DNA of 64,000 nt, from contig JADJNU010000001.1 in NCBI GenBank assembly GCA_016714165.1, positions 992,001 to 1,056,000 of the forward strand, written 5' to 3'. Of the stretch, positions 8,936 to 18,181 are shown one piece after another (the first letter of the stretch is position 1; each line of letters begins with the position of its first letter). A model generated the notes under the pieces. It was not told the DNA's origin. It ran no database searches and saw nothing but the letters and a program-made list of their open reading frames with translations. The translations under genes and the position numbers were made by a program. This DNA is from Bdellovibrionales bacterium (GTDB lineage Bacteria > Bdellovibrionota > Bdellovibrionia > Bdellovibrionales > UBA1609).

Positions 8936-8976
8936 AAAAACCAAATAACAAACCCTAAACGCACTGGAGGTCTTTC

Positions 8977-9441
8977 ATGGAAAAGGCAGGGACACTTGTT
9001 GCCAAAACAATGGAACAAATCAAGGAAAACGCTGAACGAACAATTTTTCGCTTCGATATCTTTAAAGGAGTGCCCGATGAAAAAGGGCGAATTCAAAAGG
9101 TGAAATCGGTGGGCCACGCCCTCATTACCGAGGGTTCGCACACTTATACCATCTATCTGAAAACGCTGCTCAAGGATCTATTCTACATGCTTCCTGAACG
9201 GACGCACCTGGACAAATACGACTTTGTGATTCTCACAAGGGAGGAGTCGTTCAAGGAGGGGCGAAAATATTTCTGGAACAACGTGGGTGAAGCAAAGCTC
9301 ATGGATGGGGAGAACCGCGATCTGCTGAAACTCTCTTGGGACATTCTCGTCGCTGACGATATCTATCTCAACACCATTCCCACCAAAAAATCGGTGCTTC
9401 CGGCGGTGGATTCTACATCCGCCAATGCCGAAGCCGCCTAA
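8977..9441 (+). CDS. Hypothetical protein, first gene of the type IV secretion operon
   Basis: 154 residues with a good ribosome site (ctggaggtctttc before ATG). It has no signal peptide or membrane helix; the middle is beta-rich ('KSVGHALITEGSHTYTIYLKTLLKDLFYMLP', 'YDFVILTREES'). I do not recognise the family. It lies 12 bases before the pilin gene and is read in the same direction, so it belongs to the transfer operon. The tail is low-complexity (STSANAEAA). Confidence 0.7.
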   Translation: MEKAGTLVAKTMEQIKENAERTIFRFDIFKGVPDEKGRIQKVKSVGHALITEGSHTYTIYLKTLLKDLFYMLPERTHLDKYDFVILTREESFKEGRKYFWNNVGEAKLMDGENRDLLKLSWDILVADDIYLNTIPTKKSVLPAVDSTSANAEAA

Positions 9442-9453
9442 AAGGAAACGTGC

Positions 9454-9744
9454 ATGAAAAATAAAAGACAATTTCTTTTCACCCTGGGGCTCATGATCTT
9501 CATGGGCCTCCTGGTGGCCGAACCCAGCTTTGCAAGCTTTGAATCCTCTCTGATGACGGTCAAAATGAAACTATCAAACGTGGTGCTGCCGGTGCTTGCG
9601 ACAATGGGACTGTTGTTTGCCGGATTCAGCTTCATCACCGGAAATCCAAATGCCCGCCAACACATCATCTACGCGGTGATTGGATGCATTCTGGGATTCG
9701 GCGCTCAAGGCATTGTCGATTTCATCAGCTCTTCAGTCCGCTAA
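9454..9744 (+). CDS. VirB2/TrbC-type pilin
   Basis: 96 residues: N-terminal hydrophobic signal sequence (residues 8-28, 'LFTLGLMIFMGLLVAEPSFA'), then two membrane helices ('VVLPVLATMGLLFAGFSFI' and 'IIYAVIGCILGFGAQGIVDFI') joined by a short polar loop 'TGNPNARQH'. This is the compact two-helix layout of TrbC/VirB2 pilins. Known role: subunit of the extracellular conjugation pilus. The site AAGGAAA precedes the ATG. A strong palindrome follows the stop, which may protect the pilin message or lower downstream expression. Confidence 0.85.
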   Translation: MKNKRQFLFTLGLMIFMGLLVAEPSFASFESSLMTVKMKLSNVVLPVLATMGLLFAGFSFITGNPNARQHIIYAVIGCILGFGAQGIVDFISSSVR

Positions 9745-9752
9745 ATCAATTT

Positions 9753-9777
9753 GAGGAGAGGGAGACTCCCTCTCCTC
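9753..9777. promoter_or_regulatory. Perfect 12-bp palindrome between pilin and VirB3 genes
   Basis: GAGGAGAGGGAG at 9753-9764, one base (A), then the exact complement CTCCCTCTCCTC at 9766-9777. It starts nine bases after the virB2 stop and ends about ten bases before the VirB3 Shine-Dalgarno. There is no long T-run, so it is not a standard terminator. A hairpin acting on mRNA stability or partial attenuation would fit the need for much more pilin than machine parts. Confidence 0.6.
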
Positions 9778-9796
9778 CATTTTCATGGAGGTGTCC

Positions 9797-10126
9797 GTGT
9801 CACTATCGGTCACAAAGGTTCCGCGTGCTCTCGACAACCGGCTTAGACTCTTTGGCTTTGAGCTGGCCGATCTCTTGCTCATTTTCTTATATCTATCCGT
9901 GAGCAATCTATTTTTCGGACCTACGCGCCTGAAGTTCCCCGTCGTTTGGTGCGGGACTCTGCTGTTGGCCTGTGTGCTTCATTTTGTAAAGAAGGGAAAA
10001 CCTGAAAATTATCTTCAGCATCTCCTGCAATTCAAAATGAATCCTGCCATCTACTCTGCTGCCTCTGCCGATACTGAGTACCAACCACTTTTAAAAAAGA
10101 ATGGAGCTGCGAATGAAGCTAACTAA
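9797..10126 (+). CDS. VirB3/TraL-like inner membrane protein
   Basis: About 109 residues. An ATG exists at 9785, but GGAGG at 9787-9791 lies inside that reading and is correctly placed for the GTG at 9797, giving 'MSLSVTKVPRALDNRLRLFGFE'. Two adjacent hydrophobic segments follow ('LADLLLIFLYLSVSNLFFG', 'FPVVWCGTLLLACVLHFV'). The 'VPRALDN' start and two-helix hairpin are those of VirB3/TraL, small inner-membrane parts that act with VirB4. It overlaps the VirB4 gene. Confidence 0.75.
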   Translation: MSLSVTKVPRALDNRLRLFGFELADLLLIFLYLSVSNLFFGPTRLKFPVVWCGTLLLACVLHFVKKGKPENYLQHLLQFKMNPAIYSAASADTEYQPLLKKNGAANEAN

Positions 10127-12680
10127 ACCTCGGAGTCTGTCTGAGCTTTCGGAATTTCGGCGTGAGCATTCCCTAGCTCGGGAACTTCCATATTGGGATT
10201 TTGTGGAAGGGATAGTTATTCTGTCAGATGGTACACTTGTGGCTCCCATGCGCTTGCGTGGACGAGCCATCGAGACACTGGATACTGAATCCGTGAACCA
10301 GTTGAACCAAGACATTCGATCTTTCCTGAATAGCCTTCCCGATAACACCGAAGTCTCTTTTGTTGTGGATGTGAATTCAGACTGTCGTAAAACTATCGAC
10401 CAACACGGACGATTTGCAAATAAGTCGACAGATATTGGCTGGGTTGCTGATTCTCGGCAAAGAGGCCTTCAGGAAGCTCTGGAGAATCTCGAACTTGTTA
10501 AATCTGATCTTTATCTATTTTTGTACCTGCGCCCCGACACCTTAACCCAAGCAGACGGCCTCGGGATATTTAAGAGATTCCTTCGGCCACCGTCTCACTT
10601 TCATTCCTTGAGCAAGGATGAATTTGAAAAACGCTTGCATGCCATACAGCAAACCAAACTTGCATTGATTCAAAGTTTGACCGTCACTGGTGTGGATTGC
10701 CACGAGATGACCGAGGATGACACCAAAGAGGTCATTTACCGTTTCTTGAATCCCAAGCGGTCCCGCGTCAACCCGGCTCCTCGGGTTGCAAACTCGCATC
10801 GGAATCAAGAGTTCACTGGGGAAGAACTAAAAATTGCCCCCGAGTTGTCACTTCCAAGCCCGAGAGAGCAGCTTGTATTTTCCGATCTGCTAGTCGATTA
10901 TGACTCGTTCCTGCTTGATGGCGTTCACCATCGGATACTGACTCTTAAAACTCTGCCGGAGTTGACGCACTCTGCGCTCATAGTGAAGCTCTTAGACCTT
11001 CCCTTTCACTATTCCTTGCACTGCCATATTCAAGTTCCGACTCAATCGAAAGAACTCAGTCAACTCCAGACAAAGCGGCGCATGGCTCACTCCATGTCAA
11101 TGTCGCATGGAGGCCGCGCCACGGATTTGGAAAGCGAAGCGCAGCTTAATGCTACCGAAGAACTCTTGCGTGAAATTATCAATACGGGCCAGAAGATTCT
11201 CTATACGCAAATTGCAATTCTGCTACGATCGGAATCGCAGGATGAACTTGAACTGAAAACGCGCGCTGTTCTTGCAAAGTTCAGGGAACTCAATGGCGCT
11301 GAGGGCATTGTTGAAACTGTTTCCTCGGTTTCGGCTTGGAAAACACTACTTCCCTGCGGAACAACTAAAATGCTGCGGCCCAAACGGATTAAAACAGATA
11401 ATCTTTCAGACTTCTTACCTGTCTATCAGGATTTCACTGGGGAAGGCATTTCTCCTGTGTGCCTCTTTAGAAACCGGGCTGGTGGTCTTGTGGCCTATGA
11501 TCCCTTTGAAAGTCGCCTTCCAAACTATAACTCCCTCGTGACGGGTTCCAGTGGTGCCGGAAAAAGTTTTCTCAATAATCTCGTCTTGCTCCAGTACATG
11601 ACTCAAAACCCGATGGTTTATATCATCGACATCGGTGGCTCTTATCGGAAAATCTGCGAGTTCCTTGGCGGTCAGTACGTTGAAATCAGTCCACCCAAGG
11701 ACGAGAATGAAGTCCCCGGAATCAATCCTCTGCTTCTTCCCGAAGGAGAAACGAAACCATCACCACAAAAACTAAAATTCTTGCTGGCGATGCTGGAAAC
11801 CATTCTCGTGGATCAAGATGGCGACCGACTTCCAAAACTTCAGAAGAGCCTTTTGGAGGAAGCCCTTATTCAAGTTTACGAACGGACTCAGAGAACCCCA
11901 ATGCTTTCAGATTTGGCCAAGCTACTCAGTGAAAGCCCTGAACAAGAATTAAAATCATTTGCAAAAATGCTTTTCCCTTGGACGGGAGAGCGACCCTATG
12001 GGCGAATGCTGGATAGAACAAGCGGACTTGATCTGAATAGCGATGTCGTCGTCTTTGATTTGAAGGGTCTATCAGCCTTCCCGGACCTGCAATCGGTGAT
12101 GATCCTTATCATTACGGACTTTATCCTTGGAAAGGTTGAAGCAAAAGGAGCAAGCCAAAGCCGCCGAAAACAAATCTTGATGGATGAGTGCTGGGAGCTA
12201 CTCAAAAGCCAGGCATCCAGTTCGTTCATGGAATACTGCGTGCGGACTCTCCGAAAAACTGGATCGGGCATCACGTTTATTACCCAGGGGCTAGACGAAA
12301 TCGTTGCAAGCCCCATTGGTGGCGCCCTGATTGCCAACACCGCGAATAAATTTATCCTTCTGCAACGAGGTGATTTGGAGCCAATTCGGAAAATTCTAAA
12401 ATTGAATGACCAAGAGATGGCCCTCATCGGCTCTTTGAGACAACAGAAGGGAGCATTTTCCGAGGCGTTTCTCATCTACAACGAAAATCGCACGGTGATT
12501 CGAATTGCGCCAACACCTATCGAATACTGGCTTGCAACGAGTGATTCAACCGACAACGCCAAAATAGAGGAGGCACGAAAGGAAAATCCCCAGCTAAGCC
12601 TCAAGCAGATCATTTCTGAATTCGCTGAAAAATACCCGTTCGGATATGCCCATTACCTGAAAACGAAAGGGCCAATATGA
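10113..12680 (+). CDS. virB4: VirB4/TraC-type ATPase of the type IV secretion system
   Basis: About 855 residues. The start at 10113 is favoured by GGAG six bases before it; an ATG at 10101 is the alternative. The C-terminal half carries a Walker A 'GSSGAGKSFLNN' near residue 476 and a Walker B 'RKQILMDECWELL' near residue 688, plus 'TFITQGLDEI'. The N-terminal half is the TraC/VirB4 membrane-associated domain. Known role: energises pilus assembly and substrate transfer at the inner membrane. It overlaps VirB3 and the next gene (ATGA at 12677), as expected for one operon. Confidence 0.95.
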   Translation: MKLTKPRSLSELSEFRREHSLARELPYWDFVEGIVILSDGTLVAPMRLRGRAIETLDTESVNQLNQDIRSFLNSLPDNTEVSFVVDVNSDCRKTIDQHGRFANKSTDIGWVADSRQRGLQEALENLELVKSDLYLFLYLRPDTLTQADGLGIFKRFLRPPSHFHSLSKDEFEKRLHAIQQTKLALIQSLTVTGVDCHEMTEDDTKEVIYRFLNPKRSRVNPAPRVANSHRNQEFTGEELKIAPELSLPSPREQLVFSDLLVDYDSFLLDGVHHRILTLKTLPELTHSALIVKLLDLPFHYSLHCHIQVPTQSKELSQLQTKRRMAHSMSMSHGGRATDLESEAQLNATEELLREIINTGQKILYTQIAILLRSESQDELELKTRAVLAKFRELNGAEGIVETVSSVSAWKTLLPCGTTKMLRPKRIKTDNLSDFLPVYQDFTGEGISPVCLFRNRAGGLVAYDPFESRLPNYNSLVTGSSGAGKSFLNNLVLLQYMTQNPMVYIIDIGGSYRKICEFLGGQYVEISPPKDENEVPGINPLLLPEGETKPSPQKLKFLLAMLETILVDQDGDRLPKLQKSLLEEALIQVYERTQRTPMLSDLAKLLSESPEQELKSFAKMLFPWTGERPYGRMLDRTSGLDLNSDVVVFDLKGLSAFPDLQSVMILIITDFILGKVEAKGASQSRRKQILMDECWELLKSQASSSFMEYCVRTLRKTGSGITFITQGLDEIVASPIGGALIANTANKFILLQRGDLEPIRKILKLNDQEMALIGSLRQQKGAFSEAFLIYNENRTVIRIAPTPIEYWLATSDSTDNAKIEEARKENPQLSLKQIISEFAEKYPFGYAHYLKTKGPI

Positions 12681-13378
12681 AGAAATGGAAGCGATTACTT
12701 ATAATTCCGTTCCTTGTAGTTTCCCTGACCACGGCAAGGCCCGCGCGGGCTGATTTCTGGGGTGGTGATCTTGTGTATCTAGCGCAAATTCTCCAGACCG
12801 CCATTCAGCAGTTAACTCAGCTCCAGAACATCCTTGGAAATGGACGAGACACGCTCAACCTGCTTCGTGACATCAATCGAGGGCTACGTGATGCCTTAAA
12901 TATAATGAGAACCGCAAACCAAACACTAAGGCCGGGAGTTCTTTCCGATTTGGACAACCTAGACCTTGTGCTTTCAAAAGTTGAGGAACTCTATGGACGG
13001 ATTCCCAACACACCAGAAGGAAAAATGCAGCTCATGACGGATCGAAGTGTCGCGGAAGCAATCAACTTGCACAATGAAGCCTTTAAGTACGCTGATCGGC
13101 TTGATCCAGAGGCCGAGCGTATCAAAGACTACGCTCACATGGTCAATCCCGCTGGAGCAGCAAAAGTCACTGTTCAATCCATGGGCATGATGATCCATGT
13201 ACTCAACCAAATCCTGCGCACTAATGCCGCCATTCTAAAGCTGCAAAGCGAGCAACTCGCCCTGCAAAACCGCCGAGGAAAACTCGATTCCGAGCAATTC
13301 CGCATGCAATACGAGGGCGTGTCAGATGCGTTTGGAAACTTAAGATCCAATTTCAACTTACCGTCAATATCGAGGTAG
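12677..13378 (+). CDS. TrbJ/VirB5-like periplasmic protein
   Basis: 233 residues with a signal peptide (residues 1-26, 'LLIIPFLVVSLTTARPARA'). The mature part starts 'DFWGGDLVYLAQILQTAIQQLTQLQNIL' and is almost wholly helical with a long coiled coil up to residue 95, like TrbJ of P-type systems and VirB5. Family role: minor pilus-tip or periplasmic component. The start overlaps the VirB4 stop; GGGCC precedes it. No Cys pairs or enzyme motifs. Confidence 0.8.
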   Translation: MKKWKRLLIIPFLVVSLTTARPARADFWGGDLVYLAQILQTAIQQLTQLQNILGNGRDTLNLLRDINRGLRDALNIMRTANQTLRPGVLSDLDNLDLVLSKVEELYGRIPNTPEGKMQLMTDRSVAEAINLHNEAFKYADRLDPEAERIKDYAHMVNPAGAAKVTVQSMGMMIHVLNQILRTNAAILKLQSEQLALQNRRGKLDSEQFRMQYEGVSDAFGNLRSNFNLPSISR

Positions 13379-13382
13379 ATTC

Positions 13383-14291
13383 ATGGAAAATTTTGAACTC
13401 TTGGGCGAATTGGCCCACAAGCTCCACTCGGAGCTAAGAAATACCTATTACTTATTGCTTCCCATTTTTTTCTGCGTCTCCCTCGTCATTACTTGGCTTA
13501 AAGCGCCGACTGGTGGACCGGATTTCATTGAAGCTGTTAAGCGAGCCTTTATTTCGACTCTACTCTTGGCTGGATTTCAGGAAATCACCGACGTCATTCT
13601 TTTCATTACAACGGGGCTAGCCGATAAAATTTCAGATATGCAAAGCCTGAACATGTTCATGCAGATGGCAGGAGATAAGGCAAAATCCTATACTGCATCA
13701 CCGATGTCGCTGGTTCTAGGATTCAACGATTTGATCGTGGCAACGCTTTCATTCCTCTCTTACATTATTCTCTATATTGCACGCTACATTATGGTGGCCG
13801 TGTATCACTTTAGCTGGGTGTTTCTTTCGTTGATGGCACCGATCCTCCTTCTTTTTCATATTTTCTCACCAAAAATTACTCTGAATTTATTCAAGTCAAT
13901 GATCGAGATTGCGAGTTGGAAAGTTGTTTGGGCAGTGCTTTCGGCAATGCTGGCCGCACTCCCATTTGGCAATGCCTATGCAACGTCCGGAAATTATCTA
14001 ACCGTGATCGTACTCAACTTTGTCATCGCGATTTCAATGTTATGCACCCCTCTTGTCGTTAAATCCCTTGTGGGAAGTGGATTTACCGCATTTGCCGATA
14101 CACTCGGGCCGATCACCGCTGCCGCAATGCTTGCTGCTCCGGCAAAAGCGGGGGCCGTAATGAAAGTGGGCCGCGCCGTCATTGGAGATACCAAGGGCTT
14201 CGCCGGGAACATGCAGAGATCCATTTATACACGAATGCAGAACAAATCCTTCCAGCGCGATATCAAAAGGATGAATGAAAAACAAAAATAG
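13383..14291 (+). CDS. TrbL/VirB6-like polytopic membrane protein
   Basis: 302 residues with about six hydrophobic helices ('YYLLLPIFFCVSLVITWL', 'AFISTLLLAGFQEI', 'LSFLSYIILYIARYIMV', 'FLSLMAPILLLFHIF', 'VVWAVLSAMLAAL', 'TVIVLNFVIAISMLCTPLVV') and a basic tail. The place between TrbJ and VirB8 and the topology are those of TrbL/VirB6, the inner-membrane channel part. The sequence itself is weakly conserved in this family, so context carries much of the call. Good site: gaggtagattc then ATG. Confidence 0.8.
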   Translation: MENFELLGELAHKLHSELRNTYYLLLPIFFCVSLVITWLKAPTGGPDFIEAVKRAFISTLLLAGFQEITDVILFITTGLADKISDMQSLNMFMQMAGDKAKSYTASPMSLVLGFNDLIVATLSFLSYIILYIARYIMVAVYHFSWVFLSLMAPILLLFHIFSPKITLNLFKSMIEIASWKVVWAVLSAMLAALPFGNAYATSGNYLTVIVLNFVIAISMLCTPLVVKSLVGSGFTAFADTLGPITAAAMLAAPAKAGAVMKVGRAVIGDTKGFAGNMQRSIYTRMQNKSFQRDIKRMNEKQK

Positions 14292-14300
14292 AGGTCATAA

Positions 14301-14900
14301 ATGATTCAAAAAGCACGTCAGAAGTGGTTCGAGGTTTGGGGCAATGAAGTCGCACAAAATGAAATTCTAAAATATCTTCTTTTAGTTTTCTGTCTAGCAA
14401 ACTTAATTCTAACAGTTTCTCTTACAGTCCTAGCTCTCCGCCATCCACCTGTCTTTGCGGTCTCTTCAATCGACTCTGGAATTCTTCGATCTGATCCTCC
14501 CCCGAAGGAATATCTTGAACGTGAAGCCAAGCGAGTTGTCAGCGCATACCTTGAGATGCGCCACAATTGGGAATCCGCAACCATCCAAACATCCATTGGA
14601 GCGGCATCGCGGTTCGTTGATAGTTCCTTCCGCAAGGCATTTCTTCAGGCAAATGCCAGTCAGATTAAGATTGCTGCCGAGAAACGAATAGCTCAGAGGT
14701 TTTTTCTACGTCAGGTCGACGTGGATCTTCAAAAAGGAACAGCCGCAGTTTCCGGGGAAAGAATTCTTACTGTCGACGGGTTCAAAGCCGTAAGCACTCT
14801 TACTTTCAATCTAAAAATCCGTCTGGGCGAACGAACAGAACAAAATCCTGAGGGCGTCTACATTACCTCCGAACAATTGGTCGAAAATGGAAAGGATTAA
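14301..14900 (+). CDS. VirB8/TraE-like inner membrane assembly protein
   Basis: 199 residues: a short cytoplasmic N-terminus, one membrane helix at residues 23-46, and a periplasmic domain of about 150 residues with an alpha then beta pattern (helices 'EYLEREAKRVVSAYLEMRHNW', strands 'FFLRQVDVDLQKGTAAVSGERIL'), which is the NTF2-like fold of VirB8/TraE. Role: nucleates assembly of the inner-membrane complex. The gene lies nine bases after VirB6, with site agaggt. Confidence 0.8.
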   Translation: MIQKARQKWFEVWGNEVAQNEILKYLLLVFCLANLILTVSLTVLALRHPPVFAVSSIDSGILRSDPPPKEYLEREAKRVVSAYLEMRHNWESATIQTSIGAASRFVDSSFRKAFLQANASQIKIAAEKRIAQRFFLRQVDVDLQKGTAAVSGERILTVDGFKAVSTLTFNLKIRLGERTEQNPEGVYITSEQLVENGKD

Positions 14901-14903
14901 CGT

Positions 14904-15632
14904 ATGAAGAAACAAACCTTCACAATCGCAATTATCATCTCTTTGCTGACCTCATTCACGGCCTTCGCTAAGAATGTAAAAACCATCTCAATTGACGAAT
15001 CTGAGGTGGCACAAGTCCGCGTCTCGCTCGGTTACTCGACTCTGTTGCAATTCGATGCAAGACCGGTTCAAGCCATTGTGGGCGACCAGGACTCCTTTAA
15101 GGTGGAATATGTTGGAAACTCAATTGCCATCAAGCCGCTGATGTCTGGCGTTTCAACCAACCTCTTCGTGATGACGGAGTACGGAAAATTCAATTTTAGG
15201 ATCAGTTCTGGCCGCGGATTCGAGCCAGATTATATTTTGCGAGTAAAACGAAAAGCACCTGTGACGACTGAGGCACCAGGGGGAATTATTACGAAACGGG
15301 TCGGTGTCTCGCGCTCGGTTGGCGGCATTACGCTGCGATTGCTTTCTGTGGCAAGCGCCAAGATCAATACGCCAATGATTTACTCCTTTGAACTTTCATC
15401 CAAGGACAAAAAGATTGGTTTTCAACCAGGAGACTTTGCGGTTCTTCAATCCGGGCGCTCGCTACCTATTGAAAATATCTATATCGAACGGCTTTCTTTG
15501 GACAAGGGCCAGCGACTATTTGGAATGGTTCATGTTAAGCGCGAACACCTGCGCCGTGGATACAAAAGCACGCTTCAGTTCAAAACGGAGTCTATCAAGG
15601 GAGGAATTCAAATTTCGGCCCCATCAATTTGA
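14904..15632 (+). CDS. VirB9/TraK-like outer membrane core complex protein
   Basis: 242 residues with a signal peptide (MKKQTFTIAIIISLLTSFTAFA). The mature part is all-beta: 'VSLGYSTLLQFDARPVQAIVGD' and 'IAIKPLMSGVSTNLFVMTEYGKFNFRI' match the N-terminal VirB9/TraK domain, which reads like a secretin N-domain; the second domain ('GITLRLLSVASA..', 'GFQPGDFAVLQSG') fits the C-terminal beta sandwich. Role: outer-membrane core ring with VirB7/VirB10. It starts three bases after the VirB8 stop. Confidence 0.8.
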   Translation: MKKQTFTIAIIISLLTSFTAFAKNVKTISIDESEVAQVRVSLGYSTLLQFDARPVQAIVGDQDSFKVEYVGNSIAIKPLMSGVSTNLFVMTEYGKFNFRISSGRGFEPDYILRVKRKAPVTTEAPGGIITKRVGVSRSVGGITLRLLSVASAKINTPMIYSFELSSKDKKIGFQPGDFAVLQSGRSLPIENIYIERLSLDKGQRLFGMVHVKREHLRRGYKSTLQFKTESIKGGIQISAPSI

Positions 15633-15642
15633 GGGAGAAAAA

Positions 15643-16527
15643 ATGAAATTACCAAAAGTGGACGAATATTTTTTAGCCAAAGACGCTCCGGTCGGGAAAT
15701 ATCGCCGCCTTGATACTACCAAAATCAGAAATTGGCTCTTTGGGATCGGTGCTGTTACCCTCATCGCCGTTCTCTTCACTGGAAACGAAGAGCCAGAAAC
15801 CCCTCCTGCGGCAACCACGGTGGACAGCAATACCAGCGTTTCTCAAGGAATGAGCCAATCCTCAGCCGCATACTCCGGCGACGGGAATTTTTATTTGTCG
15901 AATGTCTCTGGGCATTCGCTTGGCGGTCGTGTTGGTGCTGGTCGGCAACTCACCGCCAGCCAGGTCGTCAAGCCCCAAGGAAATAGCATCGGTGTGGGCC
16001 TTCCCTCAGGAACCACAATTCCGGCGCGACTTGCTAACCGTATTGTCACTTCTGATAGCCGAGGCCCCGTCGTGGCGATTATCACTTCGGAGGTTTCGTC
16101 CCAACTAGGATTTGCCATACCTGTAGGCACTAAGGCACTTGGCAACGCGCAAACCGAACACGGATCAGAGCGAGTTCAGGTGGCATTCCACACTCTGGTA
16201 TTTGAAAATGGTACGGAACAGCCATTTTCTGCCGTGGCGGTAATGCCGGATGGCTCTAGTGGCATTGCAGGCGAATACCACTCTCAGATTTTCAAGCGAG
16301 AATCAGGACGCTTCCTTGGGAATTTTATCTCAGGATTTGCCGATGGTTTTAAGGACCGCGAGCAAGGAAATAGCGCTCCCTTTGAGCCAGGAAATCTAAA
16401 AAATGCGGCACTGAACGGTCTCTCTGAGTCAGCCTCGGAACATGCAAAAACCCAAGCCGAAGAAATGAAAAACGTCACCCCCCTATGTCACGGTCGAACC
16501 CGGAACGCCCTTTCTTGTATTCCTTGA
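15643..16527 (+). CDS. virB10: VirB10/TrbI-like core complex protein
   Basis: 294 residues from the ATG at 15643, preceded by gagggagaaaaa; a longer upstream reading only overlaps virB9. A cytoplasmic N-terminus, one membrane helix ('WLFGIGAVTLIAVLFTG'), a low-complexity periplasmic linker (Gln/Ser/Thr) and the C-terminal TrbI domain: 'VGLPSGTTIPARLANRIVTSDSRGPVVAI' and 'IPVGTKALGNAQ'. It is shorter than Agrobacterium VirB10 (about 377) because the linker is short. Role: spans both membranes and transmits ATPase energy. The last residues (HGRTRNALSCIP) leave the family pattern. Confidence 0.88.
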   Translation: MKLPKVDEYFLAKDAPVGKYRRLDTTKIRNWLFGIGAVTLIAVLFTGNEEPETPPAATTVDSNTSVSQGMSQSSAAYSGDGNFYLSNVSGHSLGGRVGAGRQLTASQVVKPQGNSIGVGLPSGTTIPARLANRIVTSDSRGPVVAIITSEVSSQLGFAIPVGTKALGNAQTEHGSERVQVAFHTLVFENGTEQPFSAVAVMPDGSSGIAGEYHSQIFKRESGRFLGNFISGFADGFKDREQGNSAPFEPGNLKNAALNGLSESASEHAKTQAEEMKNVTPLCHGRTRNALSCIP

Positions 16528-16542
16528 GAAGGGAATGAGCTT

Positions 16543-18156
16543 ATGAATCAAAAACCATTGGAGCGGGGCGACCTCGCCCTCATCTTTGCATTCATCGGAA
16601 TACCTGTTTCACTCTTTGTGTTCCGCTACACCATGCGCGTATCGGAATTTATAACCCGCTACTGGAACTCTCCGGAATCGAGCAGGCACCTCTGGATCGC
16701 CTGTGGTACGGGATTCTTGTTCGTGATTTATCGAATATGCATTCGCTGGAATTGTCACCTCGAAGAAGTGACTGCCGCTGTCAGAAAGAATGATGGAGCA
16801 ATATTTCTTGGGCATTGCAGTTCCCAAGAAGCGCTTCATCTCACAACCGATTTGCGCACCAGGCACACTCAGGTGATCGGCACCACCAGTTGCGGGAAAT
16901 CCGAGTCCGTCATTCTTCCATGGGCCATACAGGACATTCAAAACGGCGGTGGACTTATTATCATTGACGGTAAAGCGGATAAATCTTTTCTCGATAAAAT
17001 CTATGCCTACGCCGTTGATGCTGGCCGCGCCAGCGACTTTCGCTTATTTTCATTGTCGAATCCAGAAGAGTCCTGCTCATTCAATCCCTTAGCAGTAGGC
17101 TCTGTTCAAGAAGTAACCGAAAGAGTCTTTTCCAGCTTTCAATTCGATAATGAGTATTTTGAAAGTGTCCAGTTTCGAATTTTTCGCGACGTAATCGCCA
17201 TCATTAAGGATCAAAACATTGTTCCCACCTTTTCTCATATAAACCTCTTGCTAACCAACAAAGATGCCTTGGAAAGATGGATTGAGGCCAGTCGCAACGA
17301 ACCACTGAAGACTAACCTCACCGCATTCAATAATCTCTCGGCAAAGGAACGCGATGAGAGGTCAAGCGGTCTGGTAACGAAACTCAGTCACTTTTGCGCA
17401 GACGAGATTTCGCCGCTGTTCAACACAACTCAATCCCATATCGACTTGGGCCTTGCTCTAAAGCACAAATGGATTTGCTACTTTCAGCTTCCGACAATGT
17501 ACTACCAATTTCTTGGTTCTTCGACTGGCAAGCTTGTCCTGCAGTGCCTGCAAAATTCCGTGGCGAAGCGCCATAATGAAGGCGGAAAGAATGCGAGCTT
17601 CATCTCTGTATATCTCGACGATTTTCAAGATTATATCTACGAAGGATTCGAAGCTCTGCTTAATAAATCCCGGTCAGCAAATATCGGCATGGTGTTTTCG
17701 CACCAGGCCCTTGGTGATCTCGATAAGGTGAGCCCTGCTTTTCGAAACGTGGTGACTACGAATACGAACGTAAAGATCGTCATGCGGAACAACGACCCGG
17801 AAACGGCGGAGTTTTTTGCAAATTCATTTGGCACCACGACTTCATCAAAAGAAACCGAACGTGTTTCACGCGGAATATTCGGCTCTACCAAGACAGGTGA
17901 ACTTTCCGTAAGGGCCGTGGAGGAATACCTCTTTCATCCAAACGTCATCAAGTCGGAGTTAAGAACTGGCGAAGCCCTTGTTTCTATCCCTTACTTTGAA
18001 GGAGTAAAGACCAGAAGAGTTAGATTCACGCCGCTTCCTGATAAAGACGCCAAACATTTGCCTTGTATTCCCAAGGGGAATATCGACCAGAAAACCCTAC
18101 TGAATCCTCCAGGACGAAACGACAAAACCGAAGTCAACCGAGTGGTTCTAAACTAA
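16543..18156 (+). CDS. virD4: VirD4-type coupling protein
   Basis: 537 residues: two N-terminal membrane helices (residues 12-28 and 50-66), Walker A 'GTTSCGKS' at 113-120, then 'GGGLIIIDGKADKSFL' and a Walker B-like 'FISVYLDDFQDYI'. It has the TraD/TraG/VirD4 layout of an FtsK-like ATPase that brings the relaxase-DNA complex to the channel. Its presence argues for DNA transfer rather than only protein secretion. Located directly after VirB10 with an independent start; site gagaagggaatgagctt. Confidence 0.92.
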   Translation: MNQKPLERGDLALIFAFIGIPVSLFVFRYTMRVSEFITRYWNSPESSRHLWIACGTGFLFVIYRICIRWNCHLEEVTAAVRKNDGAIFLGHCSSQEALHLTTDLRTRHTQVIGTTSCGKSESVILPWAIQDIQNGGGLIIIDGKADKSFLDKIYAYAVDAGRASDFRLFSLSNPEESCSFNPLAVGSVQEVTERVFSSFQFDNEYFESVQFRIFRDVIAIIKDQNIVPTFSHINLLLTNKDALERWIEASRNEPLKTNLTAFNNLSAKERDERSSGLVTKLSHFCADEISPLFNTTQSHIDLGLALKHKWICYFQLPTMYYQFLGSSTGKLVLQCLQNSVAKRHNEGGKNASFISVYLDDFQDYIYEGFEALLNKSRSANIGMVFSHQALGDLDKVSPAFRNVVTTNTNVKIVMRNNDPETAEFFANSFGTTTSSKETERVSRGIFGSTKTGELSVRAVEEYLFHPNVIKSELRTGEALVSIPYFEGVKTRRVRFTPLPDKDAKHLPCIPKGNIDQKTLLNPPGRNDKTEVNRVVLN

Positions 18157-18181
18157 GCTGCGTCGGTTGCAGGAGGAAATA

